Assembly: GCA_030625995.1 (NCBI GenBank)
Contig: DAOUPU010000106.1
Span: 1 to 7,938, forward strand
Source of the DNA: Flavobacteriaceae bacterium
GTDB lineage: Bacteria > Bacteroidota > Bacteroidia > Flavobacteriales > Flavobacteriaceae
Length of the DNA stretch: 7,938 nucleotides
Direction of reading: 5' to 3'
Shown here: positions 6,301-7,938 of the stretch, piece after piece
How the letters are laid out: each line of letters opens with the position of its first letter
Numbering within the stretch: the first letter of the stretch is position 1
Notes under the pieces: generated by a model
What the model was told of the DNA's origin: nothing
The model's input: only the letters and a program-made list of their open reading frames with translations
Database searches by the model: none
Position numbers and translations under genes: made by a program

Positions 6301-7122
6301 GCACAATTGAAGAAGACCATTGAAGAGTTAGAGAACACTCAGAGTCAGTTGATACACTCTGAAAAAATGGCTAGTCTTGGTGAACTTACGGCAGGTATTG
6401 CCCATGAAATCCAAAACCCCATGAATTTTATCAATAATTTTTCAGAAGTGAGTATCGAACTCATCGATGAAATGCGCGAAGAGATGGACAAAGGAGAGTT
6501 GGAAGAAGCAAAAACCATTTCAAAGGACATCGCACAGAACTTGGATAAAATTACCCACCATGGTAAGCGGGCAAGCAGTATTGTAAAGGGGATGCTGGAA
6601 CATTCCAGAAATACTTCCGGACAAAAAGAACTCACCGACATCAATGTATTGGCTGATGAATACTTGCGACTGGCCTATCACGGCTTAAGAGCCAAGAACA
6701 AATCCTTTAATGCCGATTTTAAAACAGATCTGGATGCATCTTTGGCTAAAATTGAAGTCGTTCCACAAGATCTGGGAAGGGTATTGTTAAATTTGATCAA
6801 TAATGCCTTTTATGCCGTAGCAGCAAGAGCAGATGAGGAAAAGGATGCAAAGTACAAACCTCTGGTAAATATAAGCACTAAAAAGCTTAAAGATCAGGTG
6901 GTTATTACCGTTAAAGATAATGGTCAGGGTATTCCCAAGGATATTAAAGACAAGATCTTTCAGCCGTTCTTTACAACCAAACCAACCGGAAAGGGAACCG
7001 GATTAGGACTGTCACTAGCCTATGATATAGTAACTCAGGGGCATGGAGGCGCATTGGAACTAAAAACAACTCAAGGAGAGGGTACTGAATTTTTAATTTA
7101 TATTCCAATAAGTAAATCTTAG
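3397..7122 (+). CDS. Membrane sensor histidine kinase: lipobox, 14 reg_prop blades, Y_Y_Y domain, HisKA, HATPase
   Basis: This 1241-residue protein should sense a periplasmic signal and phosphorylate the downstream receivers. Order of parts: a signal peptide with a lipobox-like FASC (C24); a decapeptide repeat (61-117); propeller blades at about 167-757, each with a D-x-x-G-x-I/L/F-W-x-G core, with Trp at 174, 215, 257, 301, 344, 388, 431, 475, 519, 563, 607, 651 and 746, and Leu (L693) in the same place in blade 13; a Y_Y_Y domain (about 845-920); one membrane helix (about 929-947) after the aromatic PPWWQTWWAY; a coiled coil (950-985); HisKA with GIAHEIQNP (phospho-acceptor H1003); and HATPase with N box (N1132-N1136), G1 DNGQG (1174-1178), FFTTKP and GTGLGL (1200-1205). 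Unlike classical hybrid two-component sensors it has no receiver or AraC domain. The ATG at 3397 keeps the signal peptide; no Shine-Dalgarno box is seen. The ligand is unknown; carbohydrate sensing is common in related propeller sensors. Confidence 0.95.
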   Translation: MKHSKVLLPLKMLFLFWLIFFASCNDSKEIPPFPTSENEYEQPGIKSFEFSEMDTLEEISMKPFKLNALPRVKFDWDKIPSKPFDIGVPYTLSEPLPTQPFEWDSLPSAYFNLDSLPQEKLKIKVKVLGAPKRVKAGYPVTMDGASRGIMTLDGNFGFSGQALSHIIDKGGLLWFGTSAGLVKYDSENLEIYDEEQGLISRNIMVVFEDSKDRIWVGDDQGSISVIDFKANLIYELSSAFETALILGIMEANDGNFWVSNGNLGYKIIDLKEKIIRQLNAENGLLHTFGVAPFQDKEGLIWLTTGAGVNIIDLKDFKNISLTSENGLFDGFVTSILQDSSGKFWIGGDEGIAILNSTKDTASYLYDALKLPKEVGIFKLYQDKNEKIWIGADTGLLFSYAESTETIEKFVIKKDENEFIFGITEDNQGQIWASSFQGGIYLLNPNGGRPGNFTTDDGLASNNNWSTLEAKDGSIWIGSSTDGIDIYNPITKRVKHLSKGDGLISEQNGRLIEDSKGRIWAYSNQEGISLIDPERETIQRISGTDQLDGARLSSILEDKRGNFWMGNITGQLFFLDIKNEVFNKYIIDSSDVDPWIDNIIQDNQNQIWVSGRELGVHKIDPINNTRVKLLSSNGLADDQVYSMMKDDQGKLWVATQRGVQVIDIRNKELTTFTTSEGIGANDVYALIEQGDKILLGTSKGLTIIKEKDIKGREKSFWEVKTLANKQGLDHIDFNMNSFSIDKKGRLWAGVDDEILTIIDVLNLDTTAFKPSISGINIFDKRNSFKNVEFIKESYAKEDTIWVGDKNKFYVQSKVAVDSTIIIRDNILWESVEGPYNLPVGLTLPHNQNYLSFNFNGAQFSNPDKMVFRYALEGIDKNWSPISDKTTSENYRDLPPGAYTFKVASKGFNGVWSEPTEFKFVIIPPWWQTWWAYTIFVALFLGLGLVILHYRSQWLKKENRILEERVNHRTAQLKKTIEELENTQSQLIHSEKMASLGELTAGIAHEIQNPMNFINNFSEVSIELIDEMREEMDKGELEEAKTISKDIAQNLDKITHHGKRASSIVKGMLEHSRNTSGQKELTDINVLADEYLRLAYHGLRAKNKSFNADFKTDLDASLAKIEVVPQDLGRVLLNLINNAFYAVAARADEEKDAKYKPLVNISTKKLKDQVVITVKDNGQGIPKDIKDKIFQPFFTTKPTGKGTGLGLSLAYDIVTQGHGGALELKTTQGEGTEFLIYIPISKS
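3577..3747 (+). repeat. Decapeptide tandem repeat encoded in the kinase N-terminus
   Basis: Residues 61-117 of the kinase repeat a ten-residue unit of the form x-x-P/K/Y-F-x-L/W/I-D/N-x-L/I-P: MKPFKLNALP, RVKFDWDKIP, a degenerate SKPFDIGVPY, then after seven extra residues TQPFEWDSLP and SAYFNLDSLP. The anchor phenylalanines are F64, F74, F84, F101 and F111. It lies between the lipobox and the first propeller blade. Confidence 0.75.
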
Positions 7123-7188
7123 GATGTAGGAAAAGAATACTTTTTTTTAAGATTCGAAATTAATTCACAATTAATAAAAGAATAAACT

Positions 7189-7563
7189 ATGAGAATACTT
7201 GTTGTTGACGATGAGAAAGATGTTGAAATTCTTTTCCGTCAAAAGTTTAGAAAAGAAGTAAAAAATAAAAGCCTCGATCTGGTATTTGCATTTTCAGGAC
7301 AGGAGGCCATGGATTTACTTGAAGTGGGAAATCCACCAAAAGTGGTTTATATATTTTCAGACATCAATATGCCGGGAATGACAGGTTTGGAATTGCTGGA
7401 TAAAGTAAAGTCCAGATACCCCCAAATTAAAGTAAGTATGATCTCTGCCTACGGCGATAAAGCCAATTACGATAAAGCCATTGCATCCGGTGCTAAAGAA
7501 TTTTTTACCAAACCTATTGATTTTGATTCGCTTAAAAAAGAGATCAAAGCCCTAATCAATTAA
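7189..7563 (+). CDS. Single-domain (CheY-like) response regulator
   Basis: The 124 residues are just one receiver domain. The acidic pocket is D7-D8 (LVVDDE), the phospho-acceptor is D58 in FSDINMP, the switch residue is S86 in SAYGD, and the conserved lysine is K108 in TKPID. No output domain follows before the TAA stop, so it must act through protein contacts, as a phosphate sink or as a relay. It starts 66 nt after the kinase stop, with the A-rich leader usual in Bacteroidota and no Shine-Dalgarno box, and is probably co-transcribed with the kinase and the next gene. The kinase at 3397-7122 is the obvious phosphodonor, as it lacks its own receiver; this is inferred from position. The partner protein is unknown. 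Confidence 0.93.
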   Translation: MRILVVDDEKDVEILFRQKFRKEVKNKSLDLVFAFSGQEAMDLLEVGNPPKVVYIFSDINMPGMTGLELLDKVKSRYPQIKVSMISAYGDKANYDKAIASGAKEFFTKPIDFDSLKKEIKALIN

Positions 7564-7580
7564 ATTGAAATCCATTTATT

Positions 7581-7938
7581 ATGATTACTAAAATACTTGT
7601 TGTAGACGACGAAGAGGACTTGAAAATACTGATCAGGCAACGATTCAGACAAAAGATCCGTCAAAACGAATACGAATTTGTCTTTGCCGAAAATGGCAGG
7701 CATGCTCTCGAACAACTACTGGAACATACGGATGTTGACCTTGTATTGAGTGATATCAATATGCCCGAAATGGACGGGCTGACTTTACTTGGAAAAATAA
7801 ATGAGAAAAACTCTCTTTTGAAATCGGTTATGGTATCAGCTTACGGCGATATGGAAAACATTCGTACAGCCATGAATCTTGGAGCCTTTGATTTTATAAC
7901 CAAACCCATTGATTTTAAAGATCTGGAAATAACAATAG
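7581..7938 (+). CDS. Second receiver-domain response regulator (3' partial)
   Basis: The frame starts with ATG at 7581, 17 nt after the previous stop, and stays open to the window end (119 codons visible). It encodes a complete receiver: D9-D10 (LVVDDEED), phospho-acceptor D58 in LSDINMP, S86 in SAYGD, and K108 in TKPIDF. It is a clear paralogue of the preceding regulator, sharing ILVVDDE, SDINMP, SAYGD and TKPIDF, and with the key residues D58, S86 and K108 at the same numbers. Whether it ends just past the window as another single-domain protein or continues into an output domain cannot be seen. In Bacteroidota, receivers with a similar TKPIDFKDLEITI ending often lead into a PP2C-type phosphatase or nucleotide cyclase domain, but that is recalled family knowledge, not evidence from here. 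Confidence 0.92.
   Translation, partial: MITKILVVDDEEDLKILIRQRFRQKIRQNEYEFVFAENGRHALEQLLEHTDVDLVLSDINMPEMDGLTLLGKINEKNSLLKSVMVSAYGDMENIRTAMNLGAFDFITKPIDFKDLEITI

Noticed and set aside
7131..7148. AAAAG/CTTTT hairpin followed by T residues between the kinase and the first receiver gene
   Set aside because: The stem has five pairs with only one G-C, too weak for a convincing terminator, and the gene order suggests read-through. It could at most cause slight attenuation.

Overview
The window looks like chromosomal DNA of a member of the Bacteroidota, from a Flavobacteriia- or Cytophagia-like lineage. Four things point there: AT-rich DNA, start codons without clear Shine-Dalgarno boxes, -7 promoter boxes of the TAnnTTTG type, and a giant sensor kinase built from reg_prop propeller blades, a Y_Y_Y domain and a histidine kinase. 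All genes lie on the + strand. No tRNA, rRNA, CRISPR array, insertion sequence or complete mobile element was seen.

Layout. (1) Positions 1-933 hold the C-terminal part of a TPR-repeat protein whose start lies outside the window; it is closed by a clear intrinsic terminator at 951-983. (2) A roughly 470-nt non-coding stretch follows. It contains a GC-rich hairpin that looks like an interspersed repeat (1194-1240), a possible -7 box (1298-1305) and a 24-nt near-perfect dyad (1343-1366). (3) A 113-residue four-helix membrane protein of unknown function (1403-1744) appears to be an internal duplication of a two-helix unit. (4) A solitary AAA ATPase of the AAA_14/DUF4143 type (1934-3049) has a promoter embedded in a long inverted repeat that ends three bases before its start codon. 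(5) After 347 nt of non-coding DNA with a few weak structures comes the main unit: a 1241-residue membrane sensor histidine kinase (3397-7122), then a single-domain response regulator (7189-7563) and a second receiver-domain protein cut off by the window end (7581-7938).

How the genes work together. The kinase resembles the hybrid two-component sensors of Bacteroidota in its periplasmic part, with fourteen propeller blades (two sets of seven by count), Y_Y_Y and one transmembrane helix. It ends after the ATPase domain, with no fused receiver or AraC domain. Its output is most simply read as phosphotransfer to the two separate receivers encoded 66 and 83 nt-scale gaps downstream (66 nt after the kinase, then 17 nt between the regulators). 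The ligand and final output cannot be read from the window. The DUF4143 ATPase and the small membrane protein have no evident functional link to this pathway.

The most interesting points are the embedded promoter/operator of the ATPase gene, the decapeptide repeat between lipobox and propeller in the kinase, the base-composition step between its sensor and kinase halves, and the duplicated membrane protein. I found no strong case for a wholly new multi-gene system.
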